Assembly: GCA_027886175.1 (NCBI GenBank)
Contig: JAJNNQ010000100.1
Coordinates: 3,263,501 to 3,327,500 of the forward strand
Direction: 5' to 3'
Length of the DNA: 64,000 nucleotides
Source: Phylloscopus collybita
Lineage: Eukaryota; Chordata; Aves; Passeriformes; Phylloscopidae
Below the pieces are notes generated by a model. It saw only the letters and a list, made by a program, of their open reading frames with translations. It did not search any database and was not told the DNA's origin. The position numbers were made by a program, and so were the translations under genes. This document shows positions 49,797 through 62,089 of the stretch, piece by piece (positions within the stretch are counted from its first letter, which is position 1; each line of letters opens with the position of its first letter).

Positions 49797-52030
49797 CTCA
49801 CAGTGTCTGAGCACTGAGGGTGTTTCTCTACAGCCTCAGGAAATTAAAGCTGCCTGAATAAACCTGTTCCTCCCACCAGCCAGGTCTCACAGCATCAAAA
49901 GGACGAAAGGACCCACCATGGGAAAAGGCAGGGGCGTGAAATTGGTGTCTGTTTCAATAAATGCTTCAAGCAAAGCAAAGGCTCTGTACCTGAGTAAAGA
50001 CTCAGGTAGGATCTTCTCCCAAATGGCCTCACCTCTGCATCCCCACCTCCTCTAGGCCACTCTTCAGGCCTGCCCCAAGATGGTCTATAGGTGATACAGC
50101 CTTCTCCTATTATCCTATTGCTTCATTTAAAACTTCCACCTCCTCATCACTGCCACATTTTAAGTAAATTTAAGGGCACAGGTATTTTTTTAGCTGTTTA
50201 AGAACATTTACTGATGGAAATTTGGATTTCCCAGAGAGTTGAGTGTGGGGTTTGAAGCTGTAAAATTCAAATAAACCACTTAAGGAGGGATAAAATAGGG
50301 CTAATTGTTGTGCCCCAGCTAAAAGTAACTTGGCTGACATCAGCTGGGCAGCAAACAGAAAACCAGGGAGCTCCACACACCTCCCACACTTGGCTGGGGA
50401 CTTTGGTGCAAGGAAAGACAAACTCCCCACTGACCTGGGTCAGCCTGTGCCCTCTCCACATCAGGAACAAGGACATTAAAGTCTCTCAGACCTGTCTGAG
50501 CCTGAGGATGATCTTTCCTGTTTAATTTGACTGCCCTGAAACTTGGGAGTAGAACTGCAATTTCAGACTGGCAATTACTTGGTAAGTAAATAAACTACAG
50601 CAGTGCTGGACCCTGAAAAGTTAAAATTCCATGTGAGCTTTCATTAAGTGCTTTATTCACACTTGATTTCTAGAGAAAGCCCCCAAATTTGAATTAGAGC
50701 AGAGGAGTCAGCAGGAGGAGAAAGTGCAAGCTAAGTGCAAGATATTTCTTTTGTTTTCAATTGCTGCTTTAAGGACAAGAAGCCAAGAGGAAAATATTAA
50801 ATAAACACTAGGAAATACTAAGGTTTTGGTGTTTCATGACAATTGTTTTCAGATGAATAGACATAATATAATCCCACATCAAACTAACTGTGTCTGACAT
50901 GCCTGCCACCAGGTATGCTCCAAGAGAGGCAGATATGGAGGAAGTGGTGAGAGGGAGGATAAATTTAGCCAAAACCCACTCCCAGTTCCTCCAGTCCATT
51001 CCAGTGAGCAGCGAGGGCTGTTAACACCCACACCTCTCCATTCAGTGGTGTTTGTCAGGATTTTCTTCAAGCAGCATTCCTGAAAGGTCACTACTGACAG
51101 AGGCATCCTGCTGTAAAACCTGCCCTCAAACACCCCTGGAACAAACTGGGTTTCCAGCAAGATCAGAAGCTGGACTGGGCAGAGGGATGCTGTACCCTGT
51201 GCTGAGGGTAAGGCCTGAATTAGGAATTTGTGTTGCTGAGGAGCTCAGGGAAGTAAAGGACACCCAGGTGACACCAACAGAGACTGCCACTGCCGTGGCT
51301 CCTCTGGCTGCTGGAACATCAGGCAAGAGAATTCCCCCAGATCCCATCAGGTCTTTGGCCACAAAGTGCATGGAGAGTTTCTGGTAGCTCGTGGCATGCC
51401 AGCCCTGAAGTTATTCCACCTCTGGAAGGGAGTGTTTTGGAAGTGGCAGCATCAAGCTAAACCTGTTCAAAATTAAAAAATCGACCTAATTCGGAAAGGG
51501 GTGTGAATTCCAGTAAATAACAATGGAAGATCAGTGTTCCTGTCCCTCACAGCTGCAGGAGGAAAAAGCCAAGTTCTGTCTGTTCCAGGTCATCTGTTTC
51601 AAGACATCCAGGTAACAAGCTACCCATGGAGCTAGGCAGGACACTCAGACACTGAGGAATTTCTTGCCTTGCCTTTCCTGAAATCTGAACTGCTGTTAGC
51701 CAGCCCTGCTGAACAACAAACCCACGATCCCATCCCACACAGCATCCCTGGATTCAGCAGAAGGAAACCTGGGATTTTCTGATTTCTGTCTCCAGAGAGG
51801 TGCCCCCCCCCTTCTGACATTCCCAGACCACAATTCATGTTCTCTACCACAGCCCTTCCAGGAGCAAAGGAAGACATTTCTCCAAGACTTCTGTCTTCCA
51901 GGAATGAAAACATAAGAGCAGATTTAGTCAGGAGTTCCTTCCAGGGATGGCAAAGAGAAGCAGAGCTGGAAAGGCAGGAGCATTCCCAGGGGGTGAGGCC
52001 CCTTCTGGAAGGTCCACATAACCCATGCCA
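49797..52030. other. Intergenic sequence without recognised gene
   Basis: No exon or repeat family was recognised here. Confidence 0.5.
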
Positions 52031-52100
52031 GTATTACCATTATTACCATTACCATAATAATGGTAATAATGACCATTATTAATATTATTATGCCAGTATT
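52031..52100. repeat. ATTACC-type microsatellite with perfect inverted repeat
   Basis: Units of TTACCA and AATAATGG alternate. CATTATTACCATTA (52038-52051) and TAATGGTAATAATG (52058-52071) are exact reverse complements with a 6-base loop. GCCAGTATTA begins the block and recurs near 52092. Confidence 0.85.
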
Positions 52101-52254
52101 ATCATGGCTTGCACTGAGTATTTCCTTTTGGCAATGAAATTTAAGGCTGAAATCTGAGCTCTTGGGACCCTGGTAACTTGAATGCCACAACCAATAACTC
52201 AGCTCCATACCTGCTCTTTACTTATTCATCTATGAAATATGAAATATCTGGGCA

Positions 52255-52321
52255 ATGTGAAGGTTGAAGCTGGATGACCTTTAAGGTCCCTTACAACCCA
52301 AACCATTCTGTGATTCTATGA
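52255..52321 (+). mobile_element. CR1 LINE 3'-end fragment
   Basis: AAGGTCCCTTACAACCCAAA, CCATTCTGTGATTCTATGA mark the CR1 terminus. It includes the terminal ATTCTATGA unit. Confidence 0.88.
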
Positions 52322-52828
52322 AACGTGAAAATTTCAAGTTGCAAGCAGAATTCTGCCCGTGCTCTGCAGGCAACCTTCACACTTCCAGGTGCAGAAAAAC
52401 CAAAAGCCTCCATGAAAACCTTCCCCTTCCATTGCCCCTAACTGTGCTTAGAGCCCATCTAGCAGACCACCTCTATCCCTTCATTCTGGAATTTTCTTTG
52501 GGAGCTTAAGGAGCTTTTTTTGGAGCAGGGAGTGGCTCTTTTGCTGCTGTGCTGTGGACAAAACGAGTCCCGTGCCTCAGCAATCTCCCATCCACTGCAG
52601 GACACCCTTGTTATTCCAGCTCCTCCGTGGGATGGCAGGAGACAGGATCAAGGGAACCACAGTGGGCGTGCAGGAGGAGCGAGGTGACCTCCAGCTCTGC
52701 TCAAAGATGGGTGTTTATTGCTTTCCCAAGACCATAAAGCTGAGCTCAGTCCCTTTTGTGCCAGCACCACTTGAGCCATTCTTATTTCCTGAATGTGGAG
52801 GTGGAAATGTCATGCTTCAGCCTCGATT

Positions 52829-52832
<4 letters not shown>

Positions 52833-52872
<40 letters not shown>
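52833..52872. repeat. T40 homopolymer
   Basis: This is an uninterrupted run of 40 T. Confidence 0.95.
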
Positions 52873-53084
52873 CTTCTTATTTTGTGGTTTCCATGTGCTA
52901 AAACTGCCTGGGAGATGTGTCCTCTGTAATGGTGAGAGGCAGCTGCTTTCATGTGAGCTCACAGCCCCTCGAGCAGTGCCAGTGGTGAAGGTGTTACTGG
53001 AGGAAGCGTTTTTATTGCCAGGATTCCTTCTGTCTCTGGGGCTGAGGCACCACAGCAGATTGTTAACACTGCTCAGAGCAGCAG

Positions 53085-53360
53085 CAAAAAAAAAACAAAC
53101 CCAAAAAACCAAACAAAAACAAACACCCACCCCCCCAAAAAAAAAACCCCAAACAAAACAAAAACCAAAAAACCCCACACAACAACAAAAATCCAAAACA
53201 AAACAAAACAAAACACAACCAAAAAAACCCCAAAAAAACTAAAAAAAGGAAAAAAAACCCAAAACCCCCCACAACAACAACAAAAAAAACAAACAAAAAC
53301 AAACCAAAACCCAAAACAAACAAAAAACAACAATAACAACGACAACAAAACAACTAAAAA
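53085..53360. repeat. Long A/C-only low-complexity tract (about 275 bp)
   Basis: Irregular mixtures of CAAAA, AAACCCC and CAACAA contain almost no G or T. Open frames on both strands are artefacts of composition. Confidence 0.95.
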
Positions 53361-56300
53361 CCAACATCTTCAGAGCTCTTTAGGCACTTTTGAAATGGAT
53401 TGGTGCACATTTATGACCTGTGTGGGGTTTTATCACAGCACACAAGTCCTGGGTTTCTGTCCTTGGTGCAGAGGATAAAAACCCAAACATGAGCCTCCCT
53501 CTGTCTGCTGCATCTTCCAGGAGCCAGCATTGGCACAAACGACTCCCTTCCAGTTCCTTCCTGACCAGAGCAGTAATTTAACCCCTTTTTTTAAAGAAAC
53601 AATCTGGCTTTAGTTTCCTTTAGGGTAAGGGCTGATTAACCTGGCCCTCTGCCCTTCACAAGGGCACCAGGAGGGCAGTGACATCCAGCAGTGACAGGAG
53701 TCACCAAGGAAGATCCATGCAGAAACCAGCTGCCCAAGACAAGTTCCAAAAGCTCAGTTGTTCCCCTGGAACACTTGGGAATAGTTTAATGAATCTGAGA
53801 AATTCTGTGCAAGGGAGAGCTGGAGGGCAAAGGCTCTGAGCCAGGGTAAGGACTTGAGCAAAAGGGTATTATAATGTCATTAATACTGATTATAATTACA
53901 TCAGTAATTGTACTCAGGGAGATGGTTTCTAGTTCTTTTGTGTTAGACACAAAAGGTAGGCTTCAGTTTGTCTGCTTTCAATTACAAACATCTCTAAAGT
54001 GACAAAACCTTCAAGGCACAATAAATATCCTATTTACTGATAATTTCCCTAGAGAATGATCCACATTTGTACCCTCAAAAAAGCAATTAAAGAGTATCTG
54101 TCCAACCAAATATCATCTCACCTCTGACCAGCACACCTTTCCTCTTGGTGAATCCCCTACAAACCCAATTTGGTGCTATGGAAACAAAGAATTGTCCCAA
54201 AACATGTCACTCTTTCTTAACCCAGCCCGTGCTTAACAAAATAATTGTCATAAAGATTTCAGGCGTCCTGAAGCTGAAACAACTCACTGAGCTACTGAGA
54301 TGAGAAGAGATCAAATGAAAAAAAAAAAAAAATTAGTCTGGCAGTATGATTTCATGAAGATGCCAGTTAAACCTGCACTGGGGACAGCAAAAGTAGGAAA
54401 AATCCTCCCAAGAGCTCCACAGTGTAGCCCCTGCTACCCTGATAAAATGGAGAATCATCCAATGGAGCAGAAAAACCTGGGACTGACATCCTTTGTTGCA
54501 AACTTACAGCCTAATTAGAGAAGCTACAGGGAGAGTAGACAGCTCTTCTTAACAGCAAACCCAGGAACTACTAAACTCCCAGCAGAAATTACTACACTTT
54601 CAAAGTCATCATTTAATTTAAAACGTCTGTTCAGATATGGAGTAAGGGAAAATCTTCCATAAGAAATACATCAGGAACTTCCTTTCATTCCCTGCTCCTT
54701 AGAACTTTCCAATGAAGGGAATTTCTTTTTTTTTTTCCTTAATTTTAAAATATTGAATCACCTCAAAAGCCAGAGTATTTCATCTAGAAGCTTGGATTTC
54801 TACAAATAATTATTACCAGAAAATAATAAGGAAAGAATTGTACTTAATTTCTGGCCCCTTTAGCTCCTTTCCTGGGATGATCTTGCAGAGTGGTTTACAC
54901 GTCCCTCAGCATCTTCTCCTAGAAATAAAACAAAATAAATAAATATCCGGCCTTTCAGGGTGTTTCTTTTTAAAACAAAACCAGAAATAACTCCACTTTT
55001 GCCCTCCACTTTTGCTAAAGCACTTCAGAAACATAAAGCTCCCTAGGCAGGGAGGTGAGGTGCTGAGGGCAGGAATGAATAGGAGGGTGTTTATTGCCGT
55101 GTAAACATCCATCAAATACCAGCCCTGGGGCTGCCAAAGTGTCACTGGTGATGGGCAAACCTCGTGGCAACAGCAGCAGCAGCAGCAACCATCAGCCGAG
55201 CTATGAAACCATGGGCTGTTCCCTGGAGGATCCTGGACCACTTTGAGGGACTCCCAGGACACTCCAGAAAGTTTCAGAGCCAGGGATGCATCCCCCAGCA
55301 CTCCTCCAAGCTGGGCCCTCTGCCAGCACACAGCTGAAGTCTAACCAGGGAAACCAAGAGGAATTTCTCTTGGTCCAATCAGGAAGATTTAAATATTCCT
55401 TTCTTCTTTTTTTCCTTTTTTTTTTCCTTTATTTTTCCTTTCTTTTTTTTTTTTTTTTTTTTCCTTTTTTTTTTTTTCTTTATGGCTGGAATTGCTCCAT
55501 AAAAGCTTTGCAACGACAGGACATCCATGGGAACAAAAAAAATTGTGCCTGTCCCTGGCAGGACTGAGGGACACTGAGCAGCCACCACGGTTGGGGGTTT
55601 CCTGCATCTTCTCCCTGTCCCATGTCTCTAAACAGCCCCATTTGGGTCCCTTCCTGCCACAGAGGGGACCCAGGTAATTCCTTCTCCTCTGGCTGAAATT
55701 CCCTGTGGGGACAACCCAGCACTCCCCAGGACCAGCAGGTTTAGGGGGGTGTGGATGGAATCCTTCCAGCAGCCAGACAGCAGCAGTGCAAACTCTAAAC
55801 TCTAAAACTTCTCATCAGAGAAGTTTTAAATGAAAGCCCGATTTTTTGCAATGAAATATTGGTTCTTAGGGAAGGGGAGAGGGCCTCACCCTGGCACCAT
55901 TTGGAAGCCAGGCTAGAGACACTGGCTGTTTGCTGAGGCACATCCTCTCCCCATCCTGTCCTATTTTCCCTAAAATAACTCGACCAAGCAGTAATTCATG
56001 GTTATTGACTAAGCTATAGAAAAATCTCAGGGGAATCCAGGAGATAAATGGCCTTTGGTTTTCCATAAATAGGAGAGATGGAAACAGAGCCTTTGTGCTG
56101 CCTCAGGCACTGCCAGGAGGGTTTGCAGCTTCTCTGCAAATCTGTAGGATTATATTGCTCTGTGCCTAAAAACATATTTACTCTGGGAACAACAGGCTGG
56201 GTGGGAATGGCACTTTTTTTATACTGACAAACCACTGGAAAACGGAGCCCTTGAGAGATTTTTGCACCACACTGAAAAACAGGATTTAGGAAAACATAAA

Positions 56301-56706
56301 GGCACGTGAATTAATACATTGATAAAGGTGAAAACCTCTGGCTTTTTTGGCAAGTGTCTTCCCAAAGCAGCTCCTAGTTGTGCCCACCCTCCTGCAGCTC
56401 CAGCCTGCCCCGTTTGCTCCCTGTGGAAATGTGGTGCTGAGAGGGCAGATGTTGGATGTGACCCACCTCTTCCCTGGTCATTTCTATTTCTCTGGGTAAT
56501 CTCAGGCTCTTCCAGCTGGGGAGGCTGTTGAAGCAAGGTTTAATTCTATTAAACACAGCTGCTCCTGGAGTTGTTTAGAAGATGGGATTGCTGTTGCATG
56601 AGCCACCCTTCATGCTTGTTACCACAGCCTTAACCTTCCTTTTAAATCTGCTGGACTGCAGGCACAGAGGGCGATGATTTCCCAGGAACTGCGACACAAT
56701 CCCTGT
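53361..56706. other. Intergenic sequence without recognised gene
   Basis: An A run (about 54318-54333), a (GCA)-type run near 55170-55188 and a pyrimidine tract (55397-55480) are present. No exon was recognised. Confidence 0.5.
55397..55480. repeat. Polypyrimidine tract
   Basis: This run of about 84 bp consists of T and C with a single A near 55431. It is mostly T runs broken by CC. Confidence 0.92.
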
Positions 56707-56711
56707 GTGCA
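56707..56711. repeat. Target-site duplication GTGCA, left copy
   Basis: GTGCA recurs at 57288-57292 on the other side of the solo LTR. Confidence 0.8.
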
Positions 56712-57287
56712 TGTGCTGGTCTGCAAGCAAAACTCCTAGTTAGAGATACAACTTAATAGGAGAAGAGAGAATAAAAAGGTAAAATAAAATAAAATAAATG
56801 GAATAATACAACCTAACACCCTGTTGGTCACGGGGTTGGAAGCAGTCCAAAAGTAAGTCCTCCTGGAGTGGCAGATGTGGTTCTGTTGGGGCAGAGATGA
56901 TCCTGAGAGAGAAGGGTCCAGTGATGGTGAGAAGGGTCCAGTCTTCCTCCAGGAATCCAGTGGAACCAGATGTCTTGTGTTCCTGCGTCTCAGTTTTTAT
57001 CCAGGTAGGGATGGTTGGCTCCTCCCACTGGGTGGAGCATCTCCCAATGGAATATGTCATGCCCTTAGTGAGCCTTAATGGCCCATCAGCAGAAAATAGC
57101 CCCCTGGAGGGAGGATGGGTGGTGACAGAGATAACAAACACTGCCCCACCTGGTTTAACAGCTGCGCCATTATCAGAAGGCACCTGCCCCCTCCCCCCAG
57201 AGTTACAAGAGACAAAGAGGAACATCTCCCCAGCTGCTTTCAGCAGATGAAATAGAACACACGTTTTTGCTTCCATAACCCAAGGCA
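56712..57287 (-). mobile_element. Solo LTR (ERVL-type endogenous retrovirus)
   Basis: The 576-bp element has TG...CA termini on the + strand (TGTGCTGG ... CAAGGCA) and is flanked by the exact 5-bp duplication GTGCA (56707-56711 and 57288-57292). Read on the - strand it starts TGCCTTGGGTTATGG and contains GATGCTCCACCC, CCATCACTGGACCCTTCTC, CCAACAGAACCACATCTGCC and CCAACAGGGTGTTAGG. These match blocks of the 23.7-kb LTR, so the two are related but diverged subfamilies. No internal genes are present. Confidence 0.88.
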
Positions 57288-57292
57288 GTGCA
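57288..57292. repeat. Target-site duplication GTGCA, right copy
   Basis: This copy matches 56707-56711 exactly and defines the LTR boundary. Confidence 0.8.
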
Positions 57293-57722
57293 GTTCTGGG
57301 GTGTGACCAGCACCAGCAGCACACCACGGGGGCAGTGCTCACCCTGGCTTTGGTGCCCGGGGTGTGTCACAGCCCCACCGCAGCCGAGTGAGCAGAGTGC
57401 TCAGGTGACACCCGCCACCCCTTGGGCCTGGTGACCAACCCTCTGCTGTCACCTTCCCCAGCCTCAGTGGGTACCAGAGGAAGCAGATCACACCCTCCCA
57501 GCCCAGCAGCAAGAGCAGGGAGCTCGGGGAGCGAGAGGAGCCGCGGGCTGTCAGCGCTGCCTGGACGTACATCAAACCCTCCGCCGGCAGAGAGGGGTTA
57601 GTCATTGTTTCCAGAAAAATCCAGCTTGCAGCAGACACCACAATCTATCTCTCCTCTCCTGCAGTTACTCATGCAATTATTACTTGCAGCCTGCGTTGGC
57701 CGGTCAGAAAAAAACTCAGACA

Positions 57723-57736
57723 TGTAATTAATTACA
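57723..57736. promoter_or_regulatory. Palindromic homeodomain-type site TGTAATTAATTACA
   Basis: This is a perfect 14-bp palindrome containing TAATTAATTA, the P2 arrangement bound by paired-class homeodomain dimers. It sits in non-repetitive sequence with other TAAT-type words, so it could be part of a conserved element. Function is inferred. Confidence 0.3.
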
Positions 57737-59787
57737 GTGCTGATTAATTTCTCTGCTCCTGGACAAAACCTGCACAGGCAAAGCAAAGGCTTTGTCAGCT
57801 CTGACGTGGCTGAGGGATGAGGGGTCTATTGCTTCTTTATGGGATTGCACACCATCCCCTAAGGAAAAGAGGTCAACCTTTCCCCAGGAGAGAAAGAACA
57901 ACTTGCCACAAGGGCAGGAAACGCTTTGGGTTTTCTTTCTCTGTGACATCCCTCTCCCTGAGGACATTTGCCCTCTTCCCCTGGGCAGGGCAGGCAGAGT
58001 TTTGCATCCAGATTTCAGCTGGAATCCCCCTTTTTTTTTTTTAACGAGCTGCTGCTGCCCTTCCCCAGGACTGCTCTTCCTGACACTGGGAGCGTTTATT
58101 TGTCATGGCTGGGGCAGAGGAGTGAATGGAATCACACATATCTCCATCTCTAAGGAAGGCTTTTAAAGCTCTCCAAGATGCTTTTCCTCTAAGTATTCCT
58201 ATGGATCATCTGCCAGACCACCAGCCATGAGGCCCTATCTGGTGTAGCAGCTCTGTGGTATTTTATGTGTTCCTCCAGTTGGAAATGATCAAACCTTGCT
58301 AGAGCTGTGTGGAAAAGCAGGCTTGAAATATTAGTGATGTGTTAGGAAAGGAGTAAGATTGTCATCACATAATAATAGGCAAAATTATCTTTATGTCTGT
58401 CGTTGCTGCCACTCTTCCTAGAACACCACTGGAAAAAAACATTAAATAAATTTAATAAATTTATCTTAGCTGAACTAGAAACCAATGCCACCTTTGCTTT
58501 CATTTGCTGCTGGACTTCTGTACTGGTTTTTCTGTCAGTGTAGCTGACAGAAAACAGTGAAAACATAAAGATTTTCACAACCTCTGAAGCTTAGGATCAT
58601 GTGAGCTCTGATAAACGTGCACAGAGCTGTCACTGCCATGGCCAAACCCCATCCCTGCAGGGAAGGAGACACTGCAAAGACCATTATTTTATAAATACCT
58701 GCCTGTTTCCATAACTCTTGGCTTGCTTCCACCCACACACGTTTTGCACACAAATTTGGCCATTTTTCTCTGCACATCTCAGAGGCTGCAGCCATAACAG
58801 CTCCTTGGAGCATCACTTTTGGATAACAAGCTGTGACAGAGCCAGTGAGATCAGCAGGAGAAGAGGAGAGTCTGCTGTGGAGATCTCACCCCTGTCCAGT
58901 GCAGGCTGCTGCCAACTCAACGTTGCATTTGCATTTTCAGCTCGCTCAGGTGCCTGGGAAAGGTTTCTTGGATGAGGGACAAACCACAGGAGTCTCAGCA
59001 CATTCAGATATTTGGTTGGTTCTGGGCAGCTGGGGAGAGGCCACTGTTTGCTGCAAAGGAGCAATGCCAAGAAAACATCTGTAGGTGATGGAACAGCTGA
59101 GTGGCAGAGGGCTGAGGAACTCCAGATAATCCCATCCTTAAACCATCCTCTGCTTTAAAATGCAACAGATTGAGACCCAACATTTCTCTAAATGTGAGCC
59201 TTGCATGGAGCAGACAATTCCTCTGCTGCCCTTTTTCTTGGTGATCTAAGCCAGATAAAGTCAGTGATTTCAAAGAGAGGCTCAAAATGTAACTCTGAGT
59301 TTAATTCTTCACCCTGAAGAATTTACAGCTTTAACTAGATTGGGACAAAAAGACAAGAAAATTAACAATGCACAAACAAATACAAACATTTCCTGGGGAG
59401 AAGGCAACAGGGAAGATTTGTTAATGGTGTTAAGAGAGGATTTGAAGGCAAGGAGAATATACACAAGGTGCAACAGCTGTCAGGGAAATGAACTGAAAAC
59501 ATTTCTTCCCGCTGTGGAAAAGGATGTTGGAGCTTTGCTGGAAAACAGAAATTAAAACAAAGGAACTTCTGTTTTCCAGCTGTGTCCAAAGAACTTTCCC
59601 AGGTTTTGACAACCTTTTGTGGAAAAAAGGTTTTGGCAAATCCCATGTGAGGAGAGGTGAGAGGACAAAGGAGAGCAGAGGTGCTGGGGTCCAAAGGCAT
59701 TGCTGGGGGCAGCAGTGAGGAACTGCAGATTACACCAGGAGGAGTGGGGTCAGGGATATTTCTGACCCACAGCCCAGGGTTGTGTTT

Positions 59788-59908
59788 GGTTTTTTTTTCC
59801 AGTTTTTGTTGTTGTTGTTGTTGTTGTTGTTTTGGTGGGGGGTTTTGTGTGTGTTTGTTTGTTTGTTTTGGGGGTTTTTTGTTTTTTTTTTTTGTTTGTT
59901 TTTTTTTA
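59788..59908. repeat. G/T-only tract with (GTT)n
   Basis: About eight GTT units (near 59807-59831) are followed by GGGG, GTTTGTTTG and T runs, nearly free of A and C. It is the opposite-strand version of the A/C tracts. Confidence 0.9.
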
Positions 59909-62036
59909 TCTTTAGAGCACAGAAATTGTCTTAATTCCTCTCATTTTGAATTTTAATATGTGAGTTGTCCCCACAGTGCTTTTCCAGCCACTCCACAACA
60001 GGCTAAACCCACGCATGGAAAGATGAAACATCCCACAGGAAAACAAAAAGCAGAAAGGGACTGATCAAATTTGGTTCTTTGTAACAGAGAGGAAAAAAAA
60101 GGTCTGAAATCCACCTTTGGGGATATCTGGCTGGGCTTTTCTTTGCTTCTTTAAAACCCCATCATCAAAGCAACACCAGGACCAGAGGAGACAACAAAAC
60201 TGCTCCTAATTGCAGTGATTGGGTGCAAAGCAGTGAGAGGATGCCCAAGAAATGTTTGGGTTGCTAAAAGGAGCAATGTGGAAAGACCAGGCTTAAAGAA
60301 ATAAAAGAGAGAAGACAGACCTCTTCTGGGGAGTGGAGGGAGGTGTGAAATAAATCAGATCTGCCTCAAGAAAATCCACAAACTGCTTTTTGGGTCATAA
60401 AGAGAAATACGCTGCACGCGAGGAACCTGTTCTTAGCTTTTCTCCATGAACAGTCAGGCAGAGGCCTGAAGGAAGTCATTGTCATTTTTATAGAAAGAAA
60501 ACACTTTAACAAGACGTTCTGTCCTTGAGCAGGCTCCTCCCTGCTCCTCGGAGCCCTTTGATCCCCAGAGCAGAACGTGTGGGGCTGGAAAAGCAGCTGA
60601 GGAGCAGCAGCTGCCCCCCTGTGTGCCCCCAGTGCCTGCAGGGGCTGCTGGAACGGGCTCTGCCCCTGTCAAACACACACATCCCTGCTCCTGAACCAGC
60701 TCTGGAAAGCAGCTGCTCCTGCTCCTGCTGCTGTGGGATCAGGGAGCATCCCCACCCTGGCTCCAGGTCTGCTGGGCACTGGGTGCATCTGCCAGCCTGG
60801 TTACAGAGCCCTTCCACTGCTGCTGCCTCTGAGCTTGGGAAAGAAGAGCAGCTCCCAGGATAACTGAGGTGATTTTCCATGCCAGGAATGCTTCCTGCCT
60901 GGCTGACCAGGCAAAACCTGGCTGGAATCCAGGCAGTGTCCCTCCAGCCACCATCTTCTGCAGGGCTGCTGGGCCCAGCAGGCATTCATCATCTCAGCAG
61001 TGTCCCTGTGTCTGCCCTTGCATGAGGGGCAGGTCACTGTGCCACCAGGCTGTAAAACCCCTGTGGGATAACCTGCCTGGATGATCCCAGCACCATCCCT
61101 TCCTCCTCTGATTCAGCCTCTCCCTTCCTGGTGCTGTGGGCACAGCTCTCAGCCTTGCAACACCCCACACTCATTCCCCTTAAGGGATTAATGGACTAAA
61201 TTTCCACATTTCAGGGCAAGCTGGCAAAAAAAAAAAAAAAAAAAAAGCCACATCCTGTGTGTGAGTCAGGTACAATGGCCCTGTGGTTCCATCCTGCTGT
61301 GATGTGACATCCTGGGCAGATTCCTCCTGCAGATCCCTCCTGCCCCGTGTCTGTGAATGTGCCAAGGCAACCCTGTCCTAGCAGCCTTAGTCAAACCTTT
61401 AATCTCTGGAGGCTTTTGGAAATAAATTTGGAAATAAATATGAATATATCCCTGTGTTTACTCAGAAGTAAATAGGAATAAACACGGTGTTGTGCTTTTT
61501 TGTTGCTGGCTTTGACAGGTGCAAGGCTTTGGGGTGGTACAAGGTTGGTGATGGGACCCATCAGGGGCCAGACCCATCAGCCAGGACATTTGGGCAAAAG
61601 CCATGCTTGTCTGCAAGCCACAGCATTTATTCCAAGCCCAGTGTAAGGGTATTTTTCTTTCCAACAGCTCATGATTTGTGCTAAGTTATTGTTGGCTACT
61701 CTGCATTTGTAGATATTTTCACATCTGTAAGCCTGTGAAAGGTGACACTGATCTCTCTCTGTTTCTGTGGGTGAGATTATTTTGGAAAAGGCACCTTGTA
61801 GGTGCAGGATAGACTTCACCTCGCTCCTTAATCATGTCAAAACTCAGGTGGTCAAAAAAAAAATATATACATATATAAGAAAGACCTAGTTTCAATTTTG
61901 GAATTTCTAGGGATGCCAGCCCTTGTTTATTGCCATCAATCTGTAAAGTCAAAGCTCTTGGGGGCCATTTTCACCAAATGATGACCAAAAGCAGTTCAGA
62001 AATGACAAGAGTGAATGCACTCTGACTGCAATACAG

Positions 62037-62084
<48 letters not shown>
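62037..62084. repeat. A48 homopolymer
   Basis: This is an uninterrupted run of 48 A, the longest homopolymer in the window. Confidence 0.95.

Positions 62085-62089
<5 letters not shown>

Noticed and set aside
53063..53353. Similar Phe/Val/Cys-rich open frames at the second long A/C tract
   Set aside because: The cause is the same: no stop codons are possible in A/C-only sequence, and no domain is present.
57339..57641. Leu-rich - strand frame resembling a signal peptide, considered as a first exon of CRISPLD2
   Set aside because: The residues do not match the CRISPLD2 N-terminus and no following CAP-domain exon was found.
62037..62084. A48 run considered as the poly(A) tail of a processed pseudogene
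   Set aside because: No coding remnant or target-site duplication was recognised next to it.
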